The notes: a model not told the origin generated them from the letters alone. A DNA stretch of 64,000 nt from Phascolarctos cinereus (GCF_002099425.1 NW_018344285.1:806001-870000), one strand, 5' to 3'. Counted from the first letter of the stretch, positions 31,430 through 43,684 are shown. Made by a program: numbers and translations.

Positions 31430-32984
31430 AAATTAGCATCTTCTAAAAACAATATATTTTCAGCCTAGTCCTTTGAAAATCCCTTACCTCAAAATTCCAA
31501 GCTGGAGCTATGGTAGAGGGAGGTGACAGGTGCTTTATCTCAGGTAAAGGATGAAGGTGGAACATGTTCATTTCCATGGGACATACTTTATTCCTGGGGA
31601 ACACAGTTTCTGCCCGGGTTCTATGTCACCTCCCCGCAGTGTCCACAACTGCCAGACCAGGACTTAAGATATCCTGGAAGTATATGACAGAGAATGACAC
31701 ACCTTCCACCAGGTTATCACCTCCAGTGTGCTGTTGCTATGCTTTCCTCTTCATATTACCTCCTCCCTCCAATCCCTTAAGGAGTAAGAGCTAAAACTTT
31801 GAGAAGGAATGGTTTCTAATATGTTCTCTCTCTCTGTCTCTCTGTCTCTCTTTCTCTCTCTAACTGTCCAAAGTCAGGGATGGCTCTTTCTCCCTGCTCT
31901 AGATGTTATTCCAAGTGTAATTTCGTCGTTGGTTTATCAGTCATTCATTTATTCAGTCAGTCAATATATGATACTTAAGTGCCTACTAGAACTCAAAAAG
32001 TAAATTTTCATTTTAATCAGAACATTCAGGATCCTATTTATTATCTCACTATCAATCTCTATAGATATATCTATGTCTAATTAGATATTTATTTGTAGAT
32101 GTAGGTATGCATAAACAGATATGTATATATGTGTATACATACACATAAGCAAATAGTTAATTAGATTGAATTAATTTCCAGGTTTGATTTAAGTGCTTAT
32201 ATATTAGATAAAATCAATGCTCAGTGACTAGGGACTGGATTTAAAGAAACACAAAGCAGGATAGGACTGAGATTTGGAAGTAAATAAATATATAAATTAC
32301 TAAATAAATAACTAAAGTAGAAAGTGCTATCAATTTAGTTTGTTGCAATAACAATGATGTGTCCAAAGTCTTCAGACATTCATTTATTTACCATCCATAC
32401 TGTGAGAGTGAGAGATGCTAGTATAAATCATCTAGCTACAAAAACAAAAACAAACATGTATGTGTCTATGCATGTGGAATAAAAAGTGAAATAACAGAAT
32501 GAGGAAATATTTATGGCAAAAATGACAGCAAAAACTTTGAAATTTAAATATATTTAAACAAACATTTTAAATGTGTGTGCTCCATAGGCCTGGCTTTGAC
32601 ATCAACCTTGAGTAAAACTCTAGAAAAATCTATAGAACAAGTTAGGCATATCTAGAGTTTCCTCCAAAGTAGATAATTGCACGCTCTAAGGTAAAATATG
32701 GGTGTCATATCTGAGACCACTTTTGTTTTACCTTGTAGAAAGTAAGGCAAAAGTATTCAGAGAAGCACGTGAACAAATGAAAAAAAATATTTAAAAAATC
32801 AAATATCACATTATATTTTTATATACCACCTATACTTAAAGCTAAAGACCATTGAAAGGACTTCTGAATAGATATTTAAAACTTCACTTTGAACCTTAGT
32901 TGTCTAAGAAACTATTATCATGAAGATTAGTAAGGTCCAGAACTCTTGCCTAGCCAGAACATGATTTTCTTTACTCCTTCATTT
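31430..32984. other. Mostly unassigned; L2 3' end scrap
   Basis: 31480-31760 is GC-richer unique sequence of unknown nature. A CT-rich run lies at 31826-31862, and a possible reversed L2 3' end at about 31940-31990. The rest is AT-rich with nothing recognised. Confidence 0.45.
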
Positions 32985-33095
32985 GTTAGTGGCAAACAAG
33001 ATAGACGGATAGATAGATAGATGTGTATATGTGTACATATGTGTATATATACATACATACACACATATATGTTTATAGATAGATATGTGTTAGAA
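32985..33095. repeat. (GATA)n / TA-CA simple repeat
   Basis: Short GATA units (33001-33022) followed by a mixed TATG/CATA tract. Confidence 0.85.
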
Positions 33096-34477
33096 TGCCA
33101 TAATCACTAGATATTTAAGATTGAACAGTAACTCAAAAGACGTCGAAGAGGTGCATGATGCATGTGAACAAGTTCTAAAATATTGCAATGAATTTCCCAG
33201 GAGAAGCAGTACAAAGGCTTTAGTCACACTGATATTTGACTGGAAATGAAAGTAGGCCAGTTCCATAGTCAGAACAAGAGATAAACTTTTACACAATGTC
33301 AAAATATTTAGAGGAAGGTTGATAATATATATGCATATGGAAAAATCTTCAGCCATATTTTAAGTCTCTTTGAGCACATCATGTAATTTCTGTGAAGTAT
33401 ATTTCTGGGATTAAATGCGTTCAAAAGGAAAAAAAAAGAAAGAAAGAAAACTTTTTGGCTAAACTATGAAGTTGACATAAATTTCAACATAGATATGACA
33501 AATTTGCCCTGGAGAATTTTCATTTGGAACAGTCATTCAACTTTATATAACACCATCTCCACATTTGGAAAAATTATAGTCATAGAGTTTGAGTTAGAAG
33601 GGGCATATCATTTAATTCACTTCTCTCCTTGCCCCTAGCCTTGGCCTACCAGTTATGTAAAGGAGTTTATTGAAGCCCCAAGAGGTTATTTCCTTACCTT
33701 TAACATGGAGACATGAACATTTAGTTATACAGTCTACCTCATGGGAGTATTTTGAAAATGAACACGTGGAGTTGGAGGAAGCACTTTATAATGGTAAGTA
33801 TTACATACGTGTGTTAAGTGACATATCCAAGTATGCCCAGATGTCTGATCTTTTGTAGATGATCAGATCTGTCCTTTAAATTCCTTCTTCAGATTTCTTT
33901 TAACATTTTCATTGTTTTTCCTACATTTTTAAAGAAGTTCTAATTCATTGAATACTCATTTGCATAATTCTCCCAATTACCTAATAAAAGTCTCACCCTT
34001 TGCTGTGCTAATAACAGTTTGGTTTTTTTGTTGTTTTCTTGTTTGTTTGTTTGTTTTTTTGGTACAAAATCCCACAGGCTCAACTCTCGCTGAATCTTCC
34101 CTGTAAGACTTTCCTTTGTCACTACCACTTGCTTTAGTGCTCTCTAACGTTCACATATCAGAAGTCCTTCCTTAATTATTCTATCCCTTGGGAAAGTCCA
34201 GGAACTGTCAGGAAAGTAACTCAGAGAAAAAATAACCCTTCCATGAGCAAAATATAATAATAGTTGCTCCCAAGCTTTTAATGGTGATTGCTGAACTGTC
34301 AGTTTACTACTGAGCATTCAGAGGTTGAAATCTTCAGTCAACATAAGCCATTTCCCACTGTCAACGATTTCCACAAGTGTGCTACTCTACAAAGTTATAT
34401 GTCACCACTGAGTTTTTAGAGGAGTTCTCCCTTCATTATCATATTTAAAGCTGGGTGCCTGTAGTGGAGCATCCACA
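33096..34477. other. Mostly unassigned
   Basis: Possible decayed MIR3 remnants near 33580-33850 (minus) and a T/G run near 34020-34060. I see no exon that stands up. Confidence 0.4.
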
Positions 34478-34575
34478 AACTCAATATACATACATATGTG
34501 TGTGTGTGTATATGTATGTATATATATATACATATATACATACATACATATATACATATACATACACATACATTC
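34478..34575. repeat. TA/CATA/TGTG microsatellite
   Basis: About 100 bp of alternating purine-pyrimidine units with near-palindromic halves around 34525. Confidence 0.9.
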
Positions 34576-34769
34576 CTATATGTATGTGGGTAACCCAATA
34601 TCAATAAACTGAGTTATTAAACTCAGAAATAGAAATAATGTCAAGTGCAAAAAATAGACTAATGCCTTTTTGATGCTTTCTTTTTTTTTAAGTTTTAGCT
34701 CTATGACTGTTATAGAAGAATGTGACTGTTAGACTAGGATAACTCTTTGTAGACTTAAGTAGAGCCATA

Positions 34770-35040
34770 TGGGTAGAGAAAAGATCCCCAGATTCATCTA
34801 GTTCATGCCCCCTCCTCTAGGTGGGGGCATAACTAAAGAGACAGCTGTTTAATAGGATATTTAAAGATCTCTAAGGATATTTAAGTTTCTCCAGGGATAA
34901 AGGTTCCAGTTTCCTTAACTAACTTTTTTTGAGGATTTAACAACTGTTCAGGTCAAGAATGATTTCTTTATGCCAAACCTAAATTCCTCCTGCTATAATC
35001 TAAACACATTTCTACTGACTCTGTTTTCAATGAAAATAGA
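34770..35040. mobile_element. CR1/L3-like fossil
   Basis: Resembles the 'catctagttcatgccccc' start and the 'tatgccaaacctaaattcct' block of CR1/L3-type repeats. Strongly decayed and recognised from memory only. Confidence 0.4.
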
Positions 35041-35876
35041 AAGGACTGGGGCATATTTGCCCATATCATAATTCAACATCAATGAAGACACTAAGGTTTT
35101 ATATTGTGTAATATGAATAATAATGTTTTAATAAATTGAGATTTAAAATTGTTCTATACTTGCTTTGGATGGAAAAAAATACCACAAAGATATTTGTTGT
35201 TGTTGATCACAAAGAATATTATATATTAAACTTTTTTTGAATTTTTCACCATATTTCACAAATATGATCATGAAAATTCTATATTTTACCAACACTTTAA
35301 TTTGTATAACAAAATCTTTTTGTACAGAAACATGAGTGACAGAAATGTGATGGATGAATTTTATTGATTTGTCTAATCTATCTCCATAAGTCAATAGAAT
35401 AATTATAAATCACATGGTTCTCCTTGTCTCCATTCCATGCCTATTTAAGTCACTTCTAAATGAAAAATATTAGTAGCCATTTAATTTATTTTTAAATTCT
35501 AATTTTTTGTATATTACTTACATTTCCAATAATCTCATAGAAGCAAAATTAGTAAGCAAGTAGTACAACAAGGATATTTCCTCTTTAGCATTATGCAGGG
35601 TAATTGTTTTCAGAGTTATAACCAGGGTGCAGCAACTAGGCCTTTGCCCTAGGATAATGTCATTTGGGAAAACAGGTTACTTTCCTTTACACAGTCTGGA
35701 GACTGCAATCTTTATACTTCATTCTTTCCTATACTCTACTGGATTGAACCAAATGGAATAATTCCCACTCTTTAACCCAGACCATGTTCATAATTCCCAG
35801 GGTCCCAATTCTGTGTCCCTCTTCTTGCAAGGCACACCTATTACCTAAACCCCAATGGAATATGGACCAAACGCTT
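35041..35876. other. No feature recognised
   Basis: AT-rich then moderately GC-rich sequence up to the insertion site of the USP8 retrocopy. Nothing assigned. Confidence 0.45.
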
Positions 35877-35890
35877 AAGAATGAAGCACT

Positions 35891-36780
35891 ATGGCAGATT
35901 GGATGGAGGACACTGCCCTGCCTACTGTAAAAATGCTGCGAGGCAAGGATGGTTTAAATTTGATGATCGTGAAGTGTCTGACATCTCAGTGTCCTCTGTG
36001 AGATCATCAACAGTGTACATCCTTTTTTACACATCATTGAAACAGCGAGTAACAGATGTAGCCACATAAGAAGCTCTTTTTCAAGCTAGCTCTTTTTTAA
36101 AGGCATAGCAGCACAACTCTATTTGTATAAAGTGCAGAGTAGTTATATACAACCAGTTAAAAGACATAAGACTGCGAGCTGTGTTACTGAAACGAAACAT
36201 TTCAGGTCAGTGCTACTACTTTATCAGAAGCTGACAACACCTAATAAATATTACAGTAAGCATCCTTTGTAGATTCTACTTATTTCAAAGCAACTATTTT
36301 AGTCTACTCCCAAATTAAACTCTCTATTTGCAGTCCATCTAAGCCACTTATCCTGGCCTAAACCTTGTTATACTTTATTTTTCTTTTCACTGATATGGCC
36401 TTTTCACATTTCTAACCTTCAGCTTGATTCTACTGTGAATACTATAGAATGATGTAAAGCAGGTAGGAATGTATGTGCATATATTTATTGCATACTTGCA
36501 CATCGGACCTACATATATAATTTTTTTTAAAAAAATCCTTTTGTGAAGTCTAGAACTCAGAGGATTGCTTTTTCTTTGCCTGTTCTAAATAACTAAAAGG
36601 CTTTTTAGACACAACAAAGAAAAGCTATTTTCATGTTGGCTTTGGGATGTATTTATGCACTTAAACTTTGTTCTAAAAAAAGAAATGAAACTTTTCTTAA
36701 ATTTTTAATATATAAATTTCATGTACACCTGCATTAAAAATCCCAATGAGGAAATTATTTTAAATCCCCTCCAAAAAAAA
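35891..36780 (+). pseudogene. USP8: 5'-truncated USP8 retrocopy (C-terminus plus 3' UTR)
   Basis: USP8 is a ubiquitin hydrolase acting on endosomal cargo. The insert opens in the catalytic domain near its end. YGRLDGGHCPAYCKNAARQG is followed by WFKFDDREVSDISVSSVRSS and TVYILFYTSLKQRVTDVAT, then TAA (36067-36069). I recall the USP8 C-terminus as nearly the same. The catalytic His in GGH is kept, with Cys replacing Tyr after it. About 59 codons remain open, but the rest of USP8 (over 1000 residues) is absent. A 3' UTR follows, ending in A(10) at 36771-36780. The insert is bounded by a perfect 14-bp duplication, AAGAATGAAGCACT, at 35877-35890 and 36781-36794. The apparent start ATG (35881) comes from the target site, not from USP8. 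Confidence 0.9.
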
Positions 36781-36794
36781 AAGAATGAAGCACT

Positions 36795-37141
36795 TTCCCC
36801 AGACAGTTGAATATATGATCACACCATCTTGTACAATTCCTGCCAACCCCCTATTCTTCAATTTTTATTTCCTCTAGGAAAAAAAAAAAGAAAGAAAAAA
36901 CTAGGAAAGCTCTGGTTATTTTGATCCTTTACTGCCATATGCAGATAAGAATAGACTGTCTAAGCACATCACCAGTTTTGATTTCTTGCTTGGCATTTGG
37001 GTACAAGGGAGAAAAGGTGGGCTGTGCTGTGACATCTACCTGAAACAGCACTGGTCTGTCACACCACCTTAGTACTGAGAGCTGCCTGTGCTATTTGTTC
37101 TGTTCTTCCTTATTTTACCTCTTCTAAGGAATTATTGGGAA
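36795..37141. other. No feature recognised
   Basis: Spacer between the USP8 retrocopy and a SINE, with an A-rich run near 36880. Nothing assigned. Confidence 0.45.
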
Positions 37142-37384
37142 AGCTAGGTTGAACAGTGAATAGATTGCTAGACCTTAAGTCTGGAAGACACATCTTTCTG
37201 AGTTCAAATCCAGCCTCAGACACTTACTGGCTGTGTGACCCTGGGCAAGTCACTTAACCTTGTTCGCCTCAGTTTCCTCATCTGCAAAATGAGCTGGAGA
37301 AGGAAACGGCAAACCACTCCAGTGTACTTGCCAGGAAAACCCTAAATAAGGTCACAAAGAGTTGAACTAGACTGAAAAACAACA
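37142..37384 (+). mobile_element. CORE-SINE with BovB/RTE-like tail
   Basis: tRNA-like head, CORE (CAGTTTCCTCATCTGCAAAA near 37270), then AGCTGGAGAAGGAAACGGCA and GGTCACAAAGAGTTGAACTA. The tail and ACAACAA end resemble BovB/Bov-tA tails, so mobilisation by an RTE LINE is likely. Confidence 0.88.
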
Positions 37385-37419
37385 AGCATCATCCGTAATG
37401 TGGTAATGTAATACTCCAG

Positions 37420-37534
37420 AGGCCATCCATTCCACTTTTAAGCACCTATACTTGTTAGGAAGGTGTGGCTTACGTTGAGCCTAAATAAATCTCCCTGAAG
37501 CTTCCACCTATTGCTCTTATTTCTTATATCTAGA
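37420..37534. mobile_element. CR1/L3-like fragment
   Basis: CCATCCATTCCACTTTTAAG, GTTAGGAAGGTGTGGCTTAC, GCTTCCACCTATTGCTC: blocks in the order expected of CR1/L3-type fossils. Confidence 0.55.
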
Positions 37535-37612
37535 ATAGGCCTCAGACCAAACACTTGACACTTACTAGCTGTATGACCCTGGGCAAGTCACTTAACCCCA
37601 AATGCCTAAAAA
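37535..37612 (+). mobile_element. 5'-truncated WSINE/MAR1-type SINE
   Basis: Only the 3' half: CCTCAGACCAAACACTTGAC, then TGACCCTGGGCAAGTCACTT and the AACCCCAAATGCC end with an A-rich tail. Confidence 0.8.
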
Positions 37613-37649
37613 TAAAAAATAGGATAACACAAAATAAGTCTGATTTCCA

Positions 37650-37745
37650 CTTAACCCCTCTGACCTTTAGTTTCTACATCTGTAGAATAAAGAGGTTAAA
37701 TTAGATGGTCTCCAAAGTTCTTCCCTAGTCTAAACTCTATTTTCA
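37650..37745 (+). mobile_element. MIR3-like fragment
   Basis: CORE end and tail: TAGTTTCTACATCTGTAGAA near 37670, AGATGGTCTCCAAAGTTC near 37703. Confidence 0.6.
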
Positions 37746-37769
37746 TGCATGATAATTTTTAAAAATAAT

Positions 37770-38020
37770 AATAATAGTTAATATTTGCATAGTTTTTCAA
37801 TATTTGGAAAGTACTTTATGACTATTATCTCATTTCTACCCTGTAAAACCACTGAGGAGTGTCATTCATCTCCATTTTACAGAGGAGAAAGTCAAGGCAG
37901 AGGTTATTAAGTGACATAAACCGGGTTACATAGCTAGTAAGTGCCTGAGGCAATATTTAAACTCAGATCTTCCTGATTCCAGTTCTTACACCTAATCCAC
38001 TTCATCACATAGCTGCAACA
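37770..38020 (-). mobile_element. MIR/MAR-type CORE-SINE
   Basis: Reversed tail, CORE (TCTCCATTTTACAGAGGAGA near 37869) and head (AACTCAGATCTTCCTGATTC near 37960). Nearly full length. Confidence 0.75.
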
Positions 38021-38044
38021 AATTCCTCCTAAGTTATCACTTTA

Positions 38045-38565
38045 GTCATTCACTCCACAAGTATTTATTAAGTAGTTACTGTATTTGAGACACTAAACTA
38101 TATGCTGTGTACCTAAAGAAAAAGAAAAAATAGTCCCTAATTGTACAGAACTTATATTCAATGGCTGTAGGTAGGGGGGTGAGGTGCAGAGGATGTATAC
38201 AGAGGTGACATTTGAGCTGAGTTTTGTAGGAAGGTAGGGATTCTCTAAGTCACAGATAAAGAAGGAGTGCATTCCAAGCATGAAGGACCAGACTGTGCAA
38301 AGAATGAAGACGGGAGATAAAATATCTTGTGGTAACAGCAAATGGACTAATTTGTCTGGAATTTAGTCTACTTGAAATAGATAATGTTCTCAGGAATATG
38401 TCACCTGGAGCCAACTGTGAAAGGCTTTAAGACAAAGATGTTTTTGTTAATTTTCCTTGGAGCAAGATGGAGCCAATCACTGCTTCTCAGGAAGTAGATG
38501 GCATAGTCAGGCTTGTGTTTTAGAAATATCAGTTTTGTGGCTTTGTAGAAAATGGATTGGAGAGA
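38045..38565 (-). mobile_element. L2 LINE, 3' part
   Basis: Reversed L2 3' end (AAGTATTTATTAAGTAGTTA near 38060), then 'aggtgacatttgagctgagt' near 38202, 'gagtgcattccaagcatg', and 'gtgaaaggctttaagacaaa' near 38416. About 520 bp, decayed. Confidence 0.75.
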
Positions 38566-40099
38566 AAAGATAATTTATGCATAGGGATAGACATTAGTAG
38601 ATTGTTGTTTCAACTGAATGTCGTATGACATTGTAAATTAAATGACTTTTTCAAATTCCTTATTACAACATTATTTTCATGTTCCTTTGTTGTAACTTTC
38701 TTTGATTAATCTATCACACACTAAATAATGGCTGCTTTTGGTGTCTGATGTCTTTCAGAGTATGTTCTTTGCCTAGCACTTGCTTTCAAATTTTCCCTTT
38801 ATCTCTGTTCCCCCTCCCCTAAAGCCCTTGCCTCAGCTTATTAATTCTCTACTTCACCAGGCCTTGATTTTATGATTGATTGTTTAATTTAGTCACAAAA
38901 CAATGTATTTACAGATACTACTATAATTTATATCACATGATATACATGTACTAGCTAGCACTTTATATTATTTGACTCTGTAGAGCATTTTTGGAAGAGG
39001 TATACATGAAATATGTTATATACAATAAAGTTTTCTTGCCTTGTATATAGCCAAGGATTATTTTTTGACTAATGATGCTCACCATGAACTTTAGCTCATC
39101 TGGAATCATAAATAAATATACTCGTAAAGATTTTTTCCCTTTACCTATAGGTATAAATATCCATCTGACTGATGAAAGTTCGAATCCAATGAGAATGGCC
39201 CATGTGCTCCAAGATATTTGTTTTTCCTGTCATTGATTGTTGGGATGTATATTTTCTCTGCTGAACACATTGTTTTCACATATTTCATCTGGGAGGAAGA
39301 CAGCAGGAATTGAAACTGAAATCTTTAAACAGCTTTATAGATTAGGTTCTGAAACACTCATTAACATGTGAAAAGAGTGTTAAATCTAACTTTAGTAGTT
39401 TTGTCACTATCTTCTAGAACCATTTATACAATGGCACCTTTTTACAATGATTCCATCTCACATTATCTCCCCATTAACACTCTTTTGAAACTATCCAGGT
39501 GTACAATGGCTCATTTCTAAATTCACTGGCAAACTACCTGAATAAACAAATGGATGAAAGTTTTTTATAAGGACAGTCTACTTCACTGATGTATGATGTA
39601 GTTTCCATTTTATCATCTATATGCATGTATTCTATTGCCATCTGGAGAAATTTAAATGCCATCAACCTCAGAGGTATAATTAAGTTAACTCTCCCTTCAA
39701 CTTTAGGTTTTAAGAGTTATAAAAAGGCATAGGAGTATGAAATATAGGTTACCTTAATGCAAATAAAATAGTATTTTTCAAACAAAATTTTCCTATGACA
39801 AAAAAAAAGTTGTTCTAATCTTTATCATGATGGATCTTGTATTGTTAGTAAAGCACGTGTTTACCTGGGGAAACATACCTTTCACAAAACAGTCTCATTC
39901 TAGTTTGTGAATATGATGACCATGTGTACAGAATAATGGGTAATTTTCAGTAGGACAAACAAAACATCCAGGCAAAATTGCTGGAAATTATCTGCGTTAA
40001 AATAATTTTGTTTGATTCTTTGCCGTATGGATGGGTCATGATGAGCAAAAATAACTGAATTTTGTTTAGTTATTTGTCACGAATGGATGTGGTTTGTCC
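38566..40099. other. No feature recognised
   Basis: About 1.5 kb without a repeat I can name. A 12-bp inverted pair (AAAAGAGTGTTA near 39372; TAACACTCTTTT near 39475) lies about 90 bp apart and may be chance. As a repeat-poor stretch it is a reasonable place to look for conserved non-coding DNA. Confidence 0.4.
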
Positions 40100-40150
40100 T
40101 TAGTGATGATGATAGTGGTGATGATAATAATAATAACAATGATGATGATG
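40100..40150 (+). repeat. (GATGAT/AATAAT)n trinucleotide tract
   Basis: Imperfect GATGATGAT and AATAATAAT units; low complexity. Confidence 0.85.
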
Positions 40151-40539
40151 AAAATTTGATATGTATGTTTTCTTGAAAACCAGAGACAACACCCATAAGT
40201 CAAATAAGAAAGGTATATAGAAAGAGCAAGTGAGAATATACTGACTGTACAGGTACTACATGAACTGTACAAATCTTGAAGAATATCATTAGAGATGTTT
40301 AGCATTCTTATTTAAGCTTTATATTTCTACAAAATGAGGCTTAAAATCAATTTAACTTATTTTCTGGTCATGTCTATGCAAAAATTAGCAGCAAATGTAG
40401 GCAAAATATAAATGATAATGGCACATAATTAAAAACACCAAGTAGTCTGGGATAGTAGTTGATATTTTTGAAAAGCCAGAACTGTATAAGAAAGCTAGCA
40501 CAATATTGAAATCCGTGATTCATTAGTAGCTACACAGAA

Positions 40540-41015
40540 GTAAAAGCTGGAAGGACCTCATATATATCCTGGTACAATCCAGTTATTTTTTTTAACATAG
40601 GGAAAATAAGGCACAGAAATATTGTGACTTACCTGAGTTCACCTAGGTAGCAATTATAAAGGATAATAGATTTAGAACTAGAAGGTGCTCTGAAGCTATC
40701 AAGTCTTACCTTCCCAGTTTATAGATGAAGAAACTGAGAGAAATTAAATGACTTGCCCAGGGTCTCAGAGTTGCTAAATGTAATAAAATGGATATTAGTC
40801 AGATCTTCCTGACTCTAAATCCAGCAATACATCTACTGGAACACAGATACAGAACTGGAAGAAACCTCAGAAGCCTTCTAGTACAACCTTTTCATTAACC
40901 AGATACTTAAATAAAGGCTTAAGAAGGCTCATGACTTTCAGAAGGTTATATAGGTAGTAAGTAGAATAATGGAATCTCAAACTCTGATTTTAAATCTAAC
41001 ATTCTCTTAATGGCA
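40540..41015 (-). mobile_element. Three tandem MIR3-like CORE-SINEs
   Basis: Three copies, same orientation and nearly abutting: about 40540-40660, 40665-40840 and 40840-41015. Each starts on the plus strand with a reversed CR1-like tail (AAAGCTGGAAGGACCTCATA; AGAACTAGAAGGTGCTCTGA; AGAACTGGAAGAAACCTCAG). Each then has a CORE remnant and, except the first, a reversed head. They are quite divergent from each other. Confidence 0.65.
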
Positions 41016-41069
41016 CCACATACTTTTTTGACATATAGTTCTTCAGAATTTAATGAGGTTTTGCAGATA

Positions 41070-41345
41070 TAGTGATATCGAGTGGACAAAACACTGAAAG
41101 AGACAAAGAAAACTTGATTTTTAGTAAAGAGACATTATTTCATATTCACACTTCCTCAGGAAATTCATTTGACTTTTTGGTGCCTCTTCAACTATCCAAA
41201 AATAAAGAAAAGGGGGAAAGGAGTGATTATAATAGCCCCACCTACCTATCTCATAAGGTTATTGCAAAAGTGAAATGAGATAATGTATGTGAAACTGCCT
41301 TGCAAGTTATAACATGCAATCCGAATGTAAGGTATTGTCATTACT
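41070..41345 (+). mobile_element. MIR CORE-SINE
   Basis: Most convincing in the 3' half: ATAATAGCCCCACCTACCTA near 41229, TCTCATAAGGTTATTGCAAA and AATGAGATAATGTATGTGAA. The head is decayed. Confidence 0.6.
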
Positions 41346-41905
41346 GAGGCATACTGCCATCAACTTAGCATGTATCCTTCAACCACTGACAGAATCCTCA
41401 TTTCTGAAATGGTGGGAATGTGGCCTCAAGAGAGCTGTCTGCTTGTCTTGGGAAGTACTGTAAATCTAACTATCATTTTTCTAAGTATTTCTGCTGTCTC
41501 TGGCTATGTTTTATAATGCAAAATAATGTGCAAGCAATTAGACTTACCAATGACAGGGGAGAAAATACAAGAAAGCCAAGGGCTATAGTGAACCAGCTGT
41601 GAATTTTCACATCTGATCAACAGAACATTTATTTACCACAGAGGTATTGCTAATATGTTTAACACACAAGTATGTAAAATCAAACACATGATATATTTAA
41701 CATACACCCACGTTTTAAAGTCTTTTGGATATTGTGTTTCTACTAATATTTTATCAGAGAAAATGAAGCCAGGATTTGATAAATATACTAAGACTCCTTA
41801 AAACAAATCCTTCCAAAAACATTTGAAAATTACTGTCCTGAAATTCAGTAAGCAGTGGTTGGATTGATTCACTATACTTAGAAGAACATTTAAATAGTAA
41901 GGATA

Positions 41906-41906
41906 T

Positions 41907-41945
<39 letters not shown>
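41906..41945 (+). repeat. (CA)n microsatellite
   Basis: About 18 CA units, with related CA-rich sequence to about 41960. Confidence 0.95.
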
Positions 41946-41946
<1 letters not shown>

Positions 41947-42124
41947 TCACACACATATTCACAATTTGGTCAAAGTACTATGATTCCTAAAACTGAAAAT
42001 TAATTAGTAAAGGCTACTTATTGATCACTTTATAAAGACATAGCACAATAACTTTACGGAGTTGAAATCAGTTTAAAGAGATAACAACACAAATGTATCC
42101 AGTCTATACACCCAAATTAAAGTG

Positions 42125-42440
42125 CAGTGAAATATGGGAGACAGAACAGTTCAATGAAAAGAACACTGGCTCCAGAGGCAGATGACATGGGTTCAAATCC
42201 TGCCTCTGATATTTACTATCTCTGAGATCTTGGAACAAGTCACTCAATCTCCCAAGCTGTATTCATTCTCTATAATGAAGAGGTTGGACTACATGAAGAT
42301 GGGGAGGGAGGGAATGGAATAAGCATTTATCAGTCACCTACTATATGCCAGGCACTGTGCTTAAAGCTTTGTAAATATCATTTCATTCGAGGTAATGAAC
42401 TCTGAAGTTCCCTTCCAGCTGTAGTTCAGTGATCGTTTAA
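42125..42440 (+). mobile_element. MIR3-like CORE-SINE carrying an inserted fragment
   Basis: Head and CORE at 42130-42290 (GGGTTCAAATCCTGCCTCTG near 42189). A block of about 80 bp with a MIR/L2-like end (CACCTACTATATGCCAGGCA near 42335) interrupts it, and the tail resumes at about 42391 (GAAGTTCCCTTCCAGCTG). Confidence 0.65.
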
Positions 42441-42510
42441 TCATATACTCACAGAGTTGGAAGTAACCTCAAAGAACATCTAGTTCAAACCTCATCTAAG
42501 GCATAAATTC
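42441..42510 (-). mobile_element. MIR3/CR1-like tail fragment
   Basis: CACAGAGTTGGAAGTAACCT then CATCTAGTTCAAACCTCATC; inverted relative to the preceding SINE. Confidence 0.5.
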
Positions 42511-43684
42511 TATCTCTAACATCATCAAGGAAGTAATGAGTAAGCTACAAGCTCTGTGGGAGCACAATATACTGGAATCTAGAACAGTTCCCTGTGCAAA
42601 GTAGGCGGTTAAGAAACATTTATTTTTCTTGGCTGAAAACTTTTAGTTACAGAGTATTTGCTACCTATTGGGGAATTCAATATTATTTTAGAAAGGTCCG
42701 ATTGTTAGGATGTGAATGTTTAAACTAGCTAAGAAAATGAGCCCCCAAATTTGGGGGTGGGCACTGGGATAGCCATGGTATTACTGTAAGACCTCTAATT
42801 TTTCACAGAGGTTCAAAACATTGCCATTTTGTCCCCAGTGAATGAATGAATAAGGGGTTTTACTTCAGCAATGTTATATTGGGAAATAAAGTGTCTAATC
42901 AAAATAGGTTTAATGGTTTAAAATGGAGCAGTATTAGCATCCAATATACATCTAAGCTATTTAAAATGAGTATATTGGATTTTGGAACTATAACATTGGA
43001 AGATCTCTGAGATGTTTATATGACTTTTTCTTATTGTCTTTTGCTGGATATCGCAAAGTAAGAAACTTGCCCTTTTACTGGTAGAATTTCTCAGTTTTTT
43101 CATGATGATATTCCCTTTATTCTAATAGCAAAAATACTATCACAAAGAGGCCAAGACATTTTCTAGTAAAAAAAAAAATGAGTCTTCATACTTGCAAAGT
43201 CTGGGAGTCCACTGAGGTAAAGCAAAGGTGAGATTATTTGGCTATCATTTCAATAAGAATTTCATACTGCCCCCACTTAGAAGCTCTCAGGTGGAAGAAA
43301 GTTAGCTTGCATCAGTCCTTATTTAACTTGGCCCTTTAGCAAGTTAGATCTATTTAGGAGCCTGTGGTTTTAGTTCATTTTCCTCTTGTATAGTCAATAT
43401 TATGCCAACAGTTGGTCCCTATATCCAACAGGCTCCCAAGACCTCTGTCAGCAAAAACGACAAAAGAGGCTGTGGGGTGATAAACGACGTACAAGAGAGA
43501 CCCCAGACAGTTCAATAAGTATTATAAAAAGATTTTTAAAGTGAAAAAGAATTTAAGCTAAATGTGCTTTATATGCACCTAAGAGTGTGCTTCTGATGAC
43601 TTGACATAAAATAACCTCATTAATATTGAGAGTAGTCTCTGAACTGAGTGAATAATAAATGTGCTTTCATATCTTTAAGAAGGG
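42511..43684. other. No feature recognised
   Basis: Nothing assigned in about 1.2 kb. Confidence 0.45.

Noticed and set aside
33733-33793. Possible exon ending at a GTAAGTA donor
   Set aside because: The acceptor side has a weak pyrimidine run and the region looks like decayed MIR3 sequence; I saw no supporting partner exon.
35881-36069. The 62-codon USP8-like frame as a functional gene
   Set aside because: It is a 5'-truncated retrocopy flanked by a target-site duplication. Only the last ~59 residues of a large enzyme are present.
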